NCBI RefSeq assembly: GCF_003095395.1
Contig: NZ_QEIJ01000002.1
Coordinates: 1-64,000 of the forward strand
DNA: 64,000 nucleotides
Source of the DNA: Microbacterium sp. Gd 4-13
Lineage (GTDB): Bacteria; Actinomycetota; Actinomycetes; Actinomycetales; Microbacteriaceae
Reading direction: 5' to 3'
Part shown: piece after piece, positions 38,139 through 46,515 of the stretch
Layout: each line of letters begins with the position of its first letter
How positions within the stretch are numbered: the first letter of the stretch is position 1
Made by a program: the position numbers and the translations under genes
Notes under the pieces: model-generated
What the model was told of the DNA's origin: nothing
Seen by the model: the letters and a program-made list of their open reading frames with translations, nothing else
The model's database searches: none

Positions 38139-38181
38139 GCAGAAGCGCCACGAGAGCGGGATGCTCTCGCGGCGCTTCTGC
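38139..38181 (-). terminator. Terminator hairpin after the membrane hydrolase gene
   Basis: GCAGAAGCGCC-A-CGAGAGC pairs with GCTCTCG-C-GGCGCTTCTGC: 18 pairs with a single A/C mismatch and a 5-nt loop (GGGAT). It begins 22 bp past the stop of the gene reading leftward, the place for its terminator. Confidence 0.75.
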
Positions 38182-38203
38182 CCGGATGCGGCGTGACCTG
38201 CGG

Positions 38204-40096
38204 CTACGCGGCGCTGACGCGATCGCGTCGGCGACGCACGATCACCACGAGGACGAGCACGATGGCCGCCAGCAGCGGGAGGACGAAGCGCACCACCAGC
38301 GCCAACGGACCCCACTCCTGCACGTCGCCCTGGATGGCCGTTCCGCCGACGACGTTCCACGTCACGAGAAGCGCGGACGCGAACGCTCCGGTCCAGATCG
38401 TGCCGGTGAGGTGGAAGAAGTACGTCGACATGATGCCCACGAGAGCCAGCACCACGATGAAGGGGTAGCCGACGATCGTGAGCAGCGCCTCGTCGATCGC
38501 CAGGCGTCCGGTGACGAGGAGCGGGACGTAGTTGATGATCTCGAGCACGAGGATTCCCGCGGGGAGCACGATGGCGTTCGCCAGCATCTCCTTGCCCCGC
38601 GAGATCGACCGTCCCTGCCAGCGCAGCGAGCGGTGCAACGTGAAGGTGAGCATCAGGAAGAACGCCGTGAAGGGGATCAGGTACACGAGGAACTGCGCGA
38701 ACCGCGTGATGGTCAACGGCTGCAACTGCAGCACGTAGAGCCGGAAGTCGGTCTTGAACAACCAGTCCGAGAGGACGACGAGCACGTAGGCGGCACCGAC
38801 CGCGATCGTCGCGACGAGCGCCGCGCGTCCGATGACGGCACGCGCACGAGGAGCGGCGACGTCACCGTCGACCTCCGGCAGGTTCGGGAGCACCCGGTTG
38901 CCCGACGAGCGGCGTGCCAGAGCCGCACCGATCGCGTAGATGACGAGACCGATGATGCCGTTGAGCAGTGCCCATACCGCGATCCCGGTCGCGAAAGTCT
39001 GACCGAAGACGGGCCCGGCGGGGATCCACAGCGCCCCCCAGGTGTTGAACCAGAAGAAGGTCAACGCGGGGATGCCCGCCGTCAGCAGCGCCGAGACGGC
39101 CCACGGCCAGCCCCATCGGCTGCCGGCGGCAGCGGGGACGGGACGACGCATCTGCGAGAAGAAGGGAGCGCGCAGCAGCAGTCCGCCGGTGGCGAAGATC
39201 ATGAGGACGGCGCCGACCATCGCCACGAACGTTCCGGCTTCCTTGAGCCACCAGATCTGTCCGGCCGCGTCGTGGCCGCCCTCGAGAGTCTGTCCGAACC
39301 AGTCGATGATGTGCTGCGTGGCCGCGAGATCGTGCGTCACGCCGGGGTGGTTGTTCACCGGACGCACCAGCTCGCGCGCGGTGCCGTCGGCGATCGATCC
39401 GTAGAGCTGGTCGGGCACCACGTCGTCGGTGGTGCCGAACGTCGCCTTGAGCGCTTCGCTCGCGGGGATGTCGCGCGTGTTGGCCTCGCCCCACATCGAC
39501 CCGGAGAACTCTTCGAACTCGGCGAACTGCACGAGCAGGTTGCGCGGGAAGTCGGGGGTTCCGGGAGGGCCGAAGAACCCGGTGGCCGAATCGAGGAGGA
39601 CCATCGACTGGTACCCGTCGGGGAACGCCGCGGCGGCGTTCATGATCGTCGAACCGCCCAGCGAGTGCCCGGTGAGCCCGATGTTGTCGGTGTCGACGAT
39701 GTCGAGCGATCGGAGGTATCCGAGGCCGGCCGGGCCGTTGAAGGCGTTGCCGAAGGCCGGGGCGTCCGAGCGCCCGTGGCCCGACTGGTCGATGGCGAGG
39801 ACGACGTAGCCGCGACGGCTGAGCTCGATCGACGGAGCCTGCTGCATCTCCCGGGAGTTCACGTATCCGTGCACGGCGAGCACCGCGGGCGCCGGCGACT
39901 CGGCGGTGACACCGTCGGGGACGAACAGGAGCCCCGAGACCGTCTTGCCGTCAGCCGACGTGAATGCGACGTCACGTACCTGGACAGACCCGAACGAGGT
40001 CTGCGCTATCGCGGCGGTCGAGCCGCCCGCGAGAACGAGGGCCAGGGCGACCAAGAACAGTGACCACAGGCGGTGGTGCCTTCGGGATGAGGGCAT
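38204..40096 (-). CDS. Secreted-side alpha/beta hydrolase fused to a polytopic membrane domain
   Basis: 630 residues from the ATG at 40096, which has AAAGGAG 8 nt upstream; the frame opens 46 codons earlier but without support. A signal-anchor helix is followed by an alpha/beta hydrolase domain (about 35-290) with nucleophile elbow GHSLGG (Ser145) and VLAVHGY as the oxyanion strand. Then come about nine hydrophobic segments (roughly 300-620) and a basic tail RRRRDR. The hydrolase should face outside. The substrate is unknown; a lipid or cell-envelope ester is a guess from its location. Confidence 0.85.
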   Translation of the reverse strand: MPSSRRHHRLWSLFLVALALVLAGGSTAAIAQTSFGSVQVRDVAFTSADGKTVSGLLFVPDGVTAESPAPAVLAVHGYVNSREMQQAPSIELSRRGYVVLAIDQSGHGRSDAPAFGNAFNGPAGLGYLRSLDIVDTDNIGLTGHSLGGSTIMNAAAAFPDGYQSMVLLDSATGFFGPPGTPDFPRNLLVQFAEFEEFSGSMWGEANTRDIPASEALKATFGTTDDVVPDQLYGSIADGTARELVRPVNNHPGVTHDLAATQHIIDWFGQTLEGGHDAAGQIWWLKEAGTFVAMVGAVLMIFATGGLLLRAPFFSQMRRPVPAAAGSRWGWPWAVSALLTAGIPALTFFWFNTWGALWIPAGPVFGQTFATGIAVWALLNGIIGLVIYAIGAALARRSSGNRVLPNLPEVDGDVAAPRARAVIGRAALVATIAVGAAYVLVVLSDWLFKTDFRLYVLQLQPLTITRFAQFLVYLIPFTAFFLMLTFTLHRSLRWQGRSISRGKEMLANAIVLPAGILVLEIINYVPLLVTGRLAIDEALLTIVGYPFIVVLALVGIMSTYFFHLTGTIWTGAFASALLVTWNVVGGTAIQGDVQEWGPLALVVRFVLPLLAAIVLVLVVIVRRRRDRVSAA

Positions 40097-40230
40097 GGCG
40101 ATTACTCCTTTGTACCGACGGGTGAAGCGACGCTCGGGTGCGTCCGGCTCACCGGCCACCATGCGGCCGGCCGAGCCAGGGTCGAGTGTAGGGTTCTGCG
40201 CCGAAGCTGAGAGAACGCTCCACACAACAT

Positions 40231-40248
40231 GCACATACGTGCAATTGC
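40231..40248. promoter_or_regulatory. Adjoining palindromes upstream of the membrane hydrolase
   Basis: GCAC-ATAC-GTGC (40231-40242) runs into GCAATTGC (40241-40248). They lie about 140 bp before the hydrolase start, in an AT-richer patch of the 192-bp gap behind dcd, and could be a repressor site. A TACACT -10-like hexamer lies nearer the gene (40185-40190, minus strand). Confidence 0.3.
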
Positions 40249-40288
40249 GCGTGTCGCATACCGCCGGAACGGCCGGATAGCGGTATGG

Positions 40289-40894
40289 CTACCCGCCGGC
40301 CGAACCTGCGTCGGTGACCCCGACATCGGTGCGGTGGAAGTTGAGGAACGAGCGCGACGCCGTCGGTCCGCGCTGACCCTGGTAGCGGTTTCCGTAGGGG
40401 CCGGAGCCGTACGGGTTCTCGGAGGGCGAGGTCAGCTGGAAGAAGCAGAGCTGACCGATCTTCATCCCGGGCCAGAGCTTGATGGGGAGCGTGGCGACGT
40501 TGGAAAGCTCGAGCGTGACATGCCCGGTGAAGCCGGGGTCGATGAACCCCGCCGTCGAATGGGTCAGCAACCCGAGCCGGCCGAGCGACGACTTCCCCTC
40601 GAGCCGCGCGGCGATGTCGTCGGGCAGTCCGATGAGCTCGAACGTCGAGCCGAGCGCGAATTCCCCCGGGTGCAGGATGAACGGCTCGTCGGGTGCGACC
40701 TCGATCAGGCGCGTCAGCTCGGGCTGGTCCTCGGCAGGGTCGATGAACGGGTATTTGTGGTTGTCGAACAGCCGGAAGTACCGGTCGAGTCGCACATCCA
40801 CGCTCGACGGCTGCACCATCGCGGCATCGGAGGGTTCGAGCACGATGCGCTTCGCATCGAGCTCACGGGTGATGTCGCGGTCGGAGAGCAGCAC
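40289..40894 (-). CDS. dcd: dCTP deaminase
   Basis: 201 residues from a GTG start. The trimeric dUTPase-like fold shows in [26 protein letters not shown], which carries the substrate-binding Ser and Arg and is followed by the catalytic Glu in LELSN. It converts dCTP to dUTP, and in mycobacteria the homologue also hydrolyses dUTP to dUMP (known for the family); the close spacing here allows either. The C-terminal [11 protein letters not shown] closes the active site. Confidence 0.95.
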   Translation of the reverse strand: MLLSDRDITRELDAKRIVLEPSDAAMVQPSSVDVRLDRYFRLFDNHKYPFIDPAEDQPELTRLIEVAPDEPFILHPGEFALGSTFELIGLPDDIAARLEGKSSLGRLGLLTHSTAGFIDPGFTGHVTLELSNVATLPIKLWPGMKIGQLCFFQLTSPSENPYGSGPYGNRYQGQRGPTASRSFLNFHRTDVGVTDAGSAGG

Positions 40895-40983
40895 GGCATC
40901 AGCCTAGAGCCGCGCGACCGATCCGAGAGGATGCTGCGGCGCAGAGCCCCCTGTTATGCTGGCCCGACGCCGAAAGGCTGCCC

Positions 40984-41057
40984 GGGGATGTAGTTCAATG
41001 GCAGAACTTCAGCTTCCCAAGCTGATAGCGCGGGTTCGATTCCCGTCATCCCCTCCA
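40984..41057 (+). tRNA. tRNA-Gly (CCC)
   Basis: A full cloverleaf with a 7-bp acceptor stem GGGGATG/CATCCCC, D arm GTTCAATGGCAGAAC, anticodon stem TCAGC/GCTGA with loop TTCCCAA (anticodon CCC) and T arm CGGGTTCGATTCCCG. The discriminator is T and the terminal CCA is encoded (41055-41057). A TATGCT -10-like element lies 24 bp upstream. Confidence 0.96.
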
Positions 41058-41122
41058 CAGAGCGAGGCCCACCGCAGGTGGCGCATCACCTCGCATCCGC
41101 CGCGGGACGCTCCTCGTCGCGG

Positions 41123-41905
41123 TCAGGCCGGCGTGAGGCGGCGCGTATTGGCACGCACCGAAGGCAGTCGGCGCCGGTGCAGCACGATCTCGCGCACGGC
41201 GGTGACGCGGCGACGCAGACCCCAGACGGTGACGTTCCACAGCGACTCGCGCACGATGCCGCCGCTCATCTTGCTGACGCCGCGCTCGCGCTCGACGAAG
41301 GTGATCGGCACTTCGACGACGCGCAGGCCGCGCTCGAGCCCTCGCCAGAGCAGGTCGAGCTGGAAGCAGTAGCCCTGCGACGCGACCCCGTCCAGTCCGA
41401 TGGCGTCGAGAGCGCCGGCGCGGAACGCGCGGTAGCCTCCCGTCGCGTCGCGCACGTCGATCCCGAGGGCGAGGCGCGCGTAGAGGTTTCCGCCGACGCT
41501 GAGCGCCTTGCGGTGCATCGGCCAGTTCACGACGCTTCCGCCCGGCACCCACCGCGACCCCAGCACCATGTCGGCGTCGGCCAGCTCGTCGAGCATGGTC
41601 GGCAGCGATTCGGGCTGGTGCGAGCCGTCGGCGTCCATCTCGACGAGCACGTCGTACCCGCGCTCGCGTCCCCACGCGAACCCGGCGAGGTACGCGCGTC
41701 CGAGTCCGTCTTTCGCTGTTCGGTGGAGCACGTGCACGCCGGGATGCTGCGCGGCGAGGCGATCGGCGAGCGCACCGGTGCCGTCGGGCGACGCGTCGTC
41801 GACGACGAGCACGTCCGAGCGTCCGACGGCGAGCACGCGATCGACGATCGCTTCGAGGTTCTCGATCTCGTCGTACGTGGGGATGACGGTCAGCGCGGTG
41901 TTCAT
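41123..41905 (-). CDS. Polyprenol monophosphomannose synthase (GT2, Ppm1/DPM1 type)
   Basis: 260 residues. The N-terminal GT2 fold shows [25 protein letters not shown] and the metal motif [10 protein letters not shown], followed by [16 protein letters not shown], all typical of dolichol/polyprenol-phosphate mannose synthases. There is no membrane or Lnt domain. It is the last gene of the surface operon, 43 nt after the GH8-sortase fusion, and would supply lipid-linked mannose to GT-C enzymes such as the one in the same operon. Confidence 0.93.
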   Translation of the reverse strand: MNTALTVIPTYDEIENLEAIVDRVLAVGRSDVLVVDDASPDGTGALADRLAAQHPGVHVLHRTAKDGLGRAYLAGFAWGRERGYDVLVEMDADGSHQPESLPTMLDELADADMVLGSRWVPGGSVVNWPMHRKALSVGGNLYARLALGIDVRDATGGYRAFRAGALDAIGLDGVASQGYCFQLDLLWRGLERGLRVVEVPITFVERERGVSKMSGGIVRESLWNVTVWGLRRRVTAVREIVLHRRRLPSVRANTRRLTPA

Positions 41906-41948
41906 GACGGGTCCTTCCTTCGGCCGCGAGGCGGCGGTTCTCGACGTG

Positions 41949-43556
41949 TCAGGCGGCGATGGCGGTGACGACCACGTTGTCGACGTAGTGTCCGGTCTGG
42001 GGGTCCCACGCGCCGCCGCAGGTCACGAGCCGCAGTTCCGGGGTCGGCACCGGGGCGTAGATCGACTCCGTCGGGAAGCTGTCCTTCTCCACCGTCTGGA
42101 TGCCGGTGACGACGAAGTCCGCCGTGGTGCCGTCGCTGCGCGCGACGGAGACGGTGTCGCCCGGGACGAGCTTCGGAAGGTCGTAGAAGACGGCGGGTGC
42201 CGTCGGGGAGTCGACGTGCCCCGCGATCACCGCCGGGCCGATGGCGCCGGGCACGACGCCGTTCTCGTACCAGCCCACGGCGTCGAAATCGGCGGGGGAT
42301 TCGATCCAGCCGTCCACGCCCAGCCCGAGGCCGATGAGGTCGGAATCGACGCCGATGGCGGGGATCGATATGTGCTCGGGCGTGGCGTTCGACGCCGCCT
42401 CCGGGGCGACGGGGTCTTGGAACCCGTCGGCAGCGGAAGCCGAGGCGCCCGCCGCCGACGTCGCCGCGTCGAGCGGCGGGCATCCTCCCAGCACGTCGTC
42501 GGTCAGCATCGCTCCGGCGAGGGCGCTCCACGCGTCGCCGTAGTACGTCGGCGTCGCCACCGCCGTCTCGGTCATGCGCGCGAGATCGTCCCGCGCAGCA
42601 TCCGTGCTCGAGTCGGCGGCGTACGCGGCCGCGCGCGCGGCGTAGGCGACGGGGTGCTGGTCGCTCGTCACCGCCTCGGCGCCGGAATCGAGCTCGGCCG
42701 GCAGCTCGTCGCCGTCGGGCAGGGCTGCGGCGATCCGGGCGGCCACCGCACGGTCGGCGGGGTCGCACGATTCGGCGTAGCGGATCGATGTGCGGGTGGC
42801 GTCGTATCCGTATCCGGGCTCGCCCTCGCCGCTCGCCGAACCGGCGATGGCGACCGAGCCGTCGGCCGCGACCGTGGCCCAGTTGGTCGGAAGCGCGTTG
42901 ACGTCCAGGAGCGCCTCGGTCGCGGCGCGGCTGCCGGTGGCGAGTTCTTCCCACCGGGTATCGCCCGACGCGGCCGACAGGACGGCGTACGCCGCGGGTG
43001 AGGAGTACGACGGGTTATACGCGTGCGGCGAGGCGGTCGCCCACGGCCCGGGCAGGAGGATCCGCCCGGTCTCGGTCGACGCCGTCATCTCGTCGAGCAG
43101 CGCCTCGCCCAGCGCGACGCCGTCCTCGCGGAGGTCGTCTCGCCCGAAGGCGTCTGCGGCGAGCACGAGAGCGCGCGCCGCGTCGAGATCGGCGTCGGAG
43201 GCGGGCTGGTCATCGACCACGGCCCCCTCCTGCCACCGCCACGCGAGCAGGAGATCGTCGCGCTGCAGGTGGGCGGTGGTCCACTCCCAGATCTCGTCGA
43301 ACGTCTCCTCGTCGTCGGCGGCGACGGCGAGCAGCAGGCCGTACGCTTGCCCCTCGCTCACCGTGTCGCCACCCTGGTCGGTGCGCACCACGCGCCCGTC
43401 GTCGGCGTACTGCTCGAGGAAGTCCGCCGCCGCAGACGCGGATCCGTCCGTTGCCTCGGAGCCCGGATCGGCGACCGGGGCCGCGCACGCCGCGGCCACG
43501 AGGGCGACCGCGACGGCGACGGACGACGCGGCGAGCGCGCGCCGGAGGCCGATCAC
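41949..43556 (-). CDS. GH8 glycosidase fused to a class E/F-type sortase domain (lipoprotein)
   Basis: 535 residues from a GTG that overlaps the previous stop (GTGA). A signal sequence ends in AAAC (Cys24, probable lipidation). Residues 45-360 match glycoside hydrolase family 8: acid Glu68 in VSEGQAYG, Asp residues in [14 protein letters not shown] (121-125) and base Asp252 in GYGYDATR. After an Ala/Ser linker (365-390), residues 393-535 form a sortase-like barrel with His447 in AGHVDS and Cys513 in LRLVTCGG. The Arg normally found after the Cys is not seen: YVDN has Val525 and no Arg follows Cys513. GH8 enzymes cut beta-1,4-glucans, as BcsZ does in cellulose operons. I know of no described GH8-sortase protein. 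Confidence 0.85.
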   Translation of the reverse strand: MIGLRRALAASSVAVAVALVAAACAAPVADPGSEATDGSASAAADFLEQYADDGRVVRTDQGGDTVSEGQAYGLLLAVAADDEETFDEIWEWTTAHLQRDDLLLAWRWQEGAVVDDQPASDADLDAARALVLAADAFGRDDLREDGVALGEALLDEMTASTETGRILLPGPWATASPHAYNPSYSSPAAYAVLSAASGDTRWEELATGSRAATEALLDVNALPTNWATVAADGSVAIAGSASGEGEPGYGYDATRTSIRYAESCDPADRAVAARIAAALPDGDELPAELDSGAEAVTSDQHPVAYAARAAAYAADSSTDAARDDLARMTETAVATPTYYGDAWSALAGAMLTDDVLGGCPPLDAATSAAGASASAADGFQDPVAPEAASNATPEHISIPAIGVDSDLIGLGLGVDGWIESPADFDAVGWYENGVVPGAIGPAVIAGHVDSPTAPAVFYDLPKLVPGDTVSVARSDGTTADFVVTGIQTVEKDSFPTESIYAPVPTPELRLVTCGGAWDPQTGHYVDNVVVTAIAA

Positions 43557-44452
43557 ACGGTTCCCGCGGTGGCGTGGCGACGACGCATGATGAGCGCGAC
43601 GACGGCTCCTCCGAGGAGGAGTCCCGCGGCCGCGACGCCCCCGAGGGTTCCGGTCTGACCGTCGGCCGTGCCGCCCCCGCCGGTGTGGATGCCGCCGACG
43701 GGCATGTCGGCGAGAGTGGCCGAGTCGGTGATGGCCTGCGCGGTGAGCGCGCCCGCAGCGGTGTCGAGCACGAACAGCGTCGACACCGAGCCCGCGGGCA
43801 GGTCGACCGCGGAGGACGACACCACGTCGGCTCCGGTCAGCTCGAGATCCCATGCGCCGGCGGCTACGGAGGCGTAGCCGGTCGCCGCCCCGGTCGGAAC
43901 CTCGCGGGCGATCGAGCGGCCTTCGACGGTGTCGACGTCGACGCGGGGTTCGACGGTCGACGCCTGCACGACGCGCACGCGCGCCTGCCCCTCGGCGGGG
44001 GCGGAGAGGTCGTCCTGGAAGACGGTGGTCTGGAGGTCGTCGTTGCGACCGTAGGCGGCGACGGTCACCGGACCCCCGGCGGCGACGTCGACCGACTGGC
44101 GCACGACCGGCTCGGCATCGTCCGCCGCATCCGACGGCACCATCGAGACGACGTACGTCCCCTCGGCGAGCGGGATGTAGTCGCTCACCGCGCCGTACGC
44201 GACGTCTTCGAGCTCGTAGACGACGGAACCGCCCGCGAGAGCGGTCATCTGCACATCGACCGACTTGGTGTCGGGTGAGAGGTGGGCGACGCGGGCCCAT
44301 CCGCCGGGCTCGGCAGGAGCGGCGGATGCTGCGGGCGCGACCGCCACGCCGAGGGCGACCGGGAGGAGGGCCGCGGCCATGAGGGCCAGGCCGCGCACGC
44401 GGCGCCGAGGGGTGCGGCGCGGGGAGCCGGGAGTGGAAGCGTTCGGAATCAT
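43553..44452 (-). CDS. DUF4397 surface protein with sorting-like C-terminus
   Basis: 299 residues; the ATG has AAAGGA at a good distance. A twin-arginine-rich, basic N-terminus and hydrophobic core end at ASA-AP. Two DUF4397 beta-domain copies follow (WARVAHLSPDTKSVDVQ and ARVRVVQASTVEPRVDV). The tail MPVGGIHTGGGG, about 10 polar residues, a hydrophobic helix and RRRH has the layout of a sortase signal but lacks LPXTG. DUF4397 proteins are often neighbours of class F sortases in actinobacteria. The start of the GH8-sortase gene overlaps its stop, so it is the likely substrate (inference). Confidence 0.85.
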   Translation of the reverse strand: MIPNASTPGSPRRTPRRRVRGLALMAAALLPVALGVAVAPAASAAPAEPGGWARVAHLSPDTKSVDVQMTALAGGSVVYELEDVAYGAVSDYIPLAEGTYVVSMVPSDAADDAEPVVRQSVDVAAGGPVTVAAYGRNDDLQTTVFQDDLSAPAEGQARVRVVQASTVEPRVDVDTVEGRSIAREVPTGAATGYASVAAGAWDLELTGADVVSSSAVDLPAGSVSTLFVLDTAAGALTAQAITDSATLADMPVGGIHTGGGGTADGQTGTLGGVAAAGLLLGGAVVALIMRRRHATAGTV

Positions 44453-44505
44453 GGTGATCCTTTCTTCGGGGGTGTGAGGACGGGGTCGGGTGCGGCGGGG
44501 GCAGG

Positions 44506-46515
44506 TCACGCCGCGGGACGCGGCAGCAGGTTCACGGGTTCGACGGGAGAGAACGTGATGACCACCCCCGCATCGCTGCGCACGGCGGACAGGGGCGCCA
44601 GCTGGCCGGTGAGGGATTCGTAGAAGCGCAGCGCCGCGTCGGAACCCGGGGCATCGCCACGGGCGTCCTCGCCGGCGAACGCGCTGATGACCAGCTGACG
44701 ATGCACGCCGGAGGGGTCGCCGTCGAGCTGGGCGATGTCGGCGATGTCGATGCGCCCGATCGCGGCGAGCTGTCCGAGCGTGAGCAGGATGCGGCCGTCG
44801 ACGACGCCCGAGGTCAGCAGGTCCTGCTCCTCGACGGGAACGCCGACCGAGGGGTTCTGCAGCAGCTGCTGGCCGGCGATCGATCGCGCGGCGTAGAGAC
44901 CGTCGTCGCTCGCCTGTGCCAGACCGGACTGCTCGCTGTCGATGAAGCGCACATCGACCTGCTGCGCGCCCTCGCCGAAGGAGGCGACGACCACGCTGTT
45001 CTCGATGGCCTGGCTCACGGTCGGGAACTCCGTCGGGAAGGTGCGCATCGAGTCGGTGGTGACGACGTAGTCGTAGTCCCGCCACCCGTCGGGGGCGAGC
45101 GCCTGCACGTCGGAGTCGGTGTCGGCCTTGTAGTACCAGACAACGTTCTCGCGGGTGAAGCCCTCGTCGACGAGATCGACCCACATGGCGTCGTCAACGA
45201 GCATCCGGGAGTCGGCCGGGGCGTTGTCGGCCATCCAGGTCTCGGCGTCGCGCAGCGGACGGTCGAGGTCGGCGAGCAGAAATCCGCGCAACTGCGCGGT
45301 CCAGAGTGGACCGCCCGCCACCAGAGCGACGACCAGGCCTACCGCGACACCGGCACCGCCCACGCGGGAGATGAGCCGATGCCGAGTCGACCGGGCGCGA
45401 ATGCGCTCGACAGCGACCTGTCCGATCCCCGCGACCACGATCGCGGCGAACGGCAGCAGCATGATCACGTACGGCACGGGCAGGTACCCGCCGCGGAACA
45501 TGAACGCGGTGAGCGCGAGCAGGGTGATCGCCCACGGACGCAGGCGGCGCACGAAGAGGGCCGCCACCGCCGCCGCGAGAGAGGCGACGATCAGCACGGA
45601 ATCGAGCTGCCACCACATGCCGACGGTGCGCGACATGAGGCTGTCGGGGTCGAACAGTGATCCGCTGCCCTCGCGAGAGGCCAGCTGGAAGGCGAGTCCT
45701 TCGAAGAGGCTGACCCGACCGGCGCCGGGAGCGACCTCGCCCTTGACGAGTGCGAAGGCGACGTAGGTGAGGCCGATGAGAGCCAGCACCGCCGATGCGA
45801 CGGAGAGCGTGTAGCGACGCGTCGTGCGGTCGGCACCTCGCCACATGAACCACGCGATCAGCGGCAGTGCGAGGAGGTAGGTCTCCTTGGTGAGGACGGC
45901 GATCCCGAATGCCGCTGCCGCTCCGATGTATCCGAGCAGTTGCTTGCGCCTGCTCATCGCGAGCAGGAGGGCTCCGAGAAGCCATGCCGTCGCGATGTTG
46001 TCGAGATACACCTGGCGGTGGAACTGCACGGCCAGCGGCGACAGCAGGAACAGCGCCGTCGCGACGGACGCGGTGAGGCGTGCGAAGCCGATGCGACGCA
46101 CCAGGAACCACAGCAGGATCCCCGCGATCGCCGTCGCGACGAGCATGGCCTCGCGCGCCGCGACGACGGCGACGTCGTGCCGGTCCCATGCCCCCGTCAG
46201 ACCGGCGTAGCCCGCGATCTGAATCCACCCGAGAGGGGGATGGTCGTACCAGTACGTGTAGTGGGTGAGCTCGCCGAGGTTGCCGATGGCCCAGGCCTGC
46301 GCGGTGTAGGTGCCCTCGTCGTCGATGCGTTGCGGCGAACCGCCGAGATTGATCGCGTTGACGACCATGCCGATCGCCAGGGCGGGAAGCAACCAGGCGA
46401 GGTCGATCAGTCGCGCCCGCCAGAAGCCGCGGGCGGGATCCGGCGCGGTGCCGCCGGCATTCGCGGGCGGCACGGGAGCGGACACGGTGGGCGTGCGTTC
46501 GAGCGTCGAGGTCAT
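44506..46515 (-). CDS. GT-C membrane glycosyltransferase (ArnT/PMT-like, GT39/83)
   Basis: 669 residues. The N-terminal two-thirds have about twelve hydrophobic segments, with the first outside loop carrying the catalytic acidic pair DDEGTY and a later YWYDHPPLGW. The C-terminal 250 residues form a soluble outside domain. Such enzymes move a sugar from a polyprenol-phosphate donor onto a protein, lipid or polymer outside the membrane. Its donor may be the polyprenol-P-mannose made by the last gene of the operon (inference). The ATG overlaps the GT2 stop by 4 bp. Confidence 0.88.
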   Translation of the reverse strand: MTSTLERTPTVSAPVPPANAGGTAPDPARGFWRARLIDLAWLLPALAIGMVVNAINLGGSPQRIDDEGTYTAQAWAIGNLGELTHYTYWYDHPPLGWIQIAGYAGLTGAWDRHDVAVVAAREAMLVATAIAGILLWFLVRRIGFARLTASVATALFLLSPLAVQFHRQVYLDNIATAWLLGALLLAMSRRKQLLGYIGAAAAFGIAVLTKETYLLALPLIAWFMWRGADRTTRRYTLSVASAVLALIGLTYVAFALVKGEVAPGAGRVSLFEGLAFQLASREGSGSLFDPDSLMSRTVGMWWQLDSVLIVASLAAAVAALFVRRLRPWAITLLALTAFMFRGGYLPVPYVIMLLPFAAIVVAGIGQVAVERIRARSTRHRLISRVGGAGVAVGLVVALVAGGPLWTAQLRGFLLADLDRPLRDAETWMADNAPADSRMLVDDAMWVDLVDEGFTRENVVWYYKADTDSDVQALAPDGWRDYDYVVTTDSMRTFPTEFPTVSQAIENSVVVASFGEGAQQVDVRFIDSEQSGLAQASDDGLYAARSIAGQQLLQNPSVGVPVEEQDLLTSGVVDGRILLTLGQLAAIGRIDIADIAQLDGDPSGVHRQLVISAFAGEDARGDAPGSDAALRFYESLTGQLAPLSAVRSDAGVVITFSPVEPVNLLPRPAA

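Larger units (their letters stand above)
37884..38203. other. Gene-free stretch with two large hairpins
   Basis: This 320-bp gap lies between the BCCT start and the hydrolase stop. It contains two two-tier hairpins (38028-38097 and 38139-38181) and about 140 bp to the left that must hold the BCCT promoter. No convincing reading frame or RNA gene was seen. Confidence 0.6.

Noticed and set aside
41949..44300. A longer start for the GH8-sortase gene (783 codons)
   Set aside because: The extra N-terminal part is an Arg-rich shadow of the DUF4397 gene; the GTG at 43556 gives a proper signal sequence and a 4-bp overlap.
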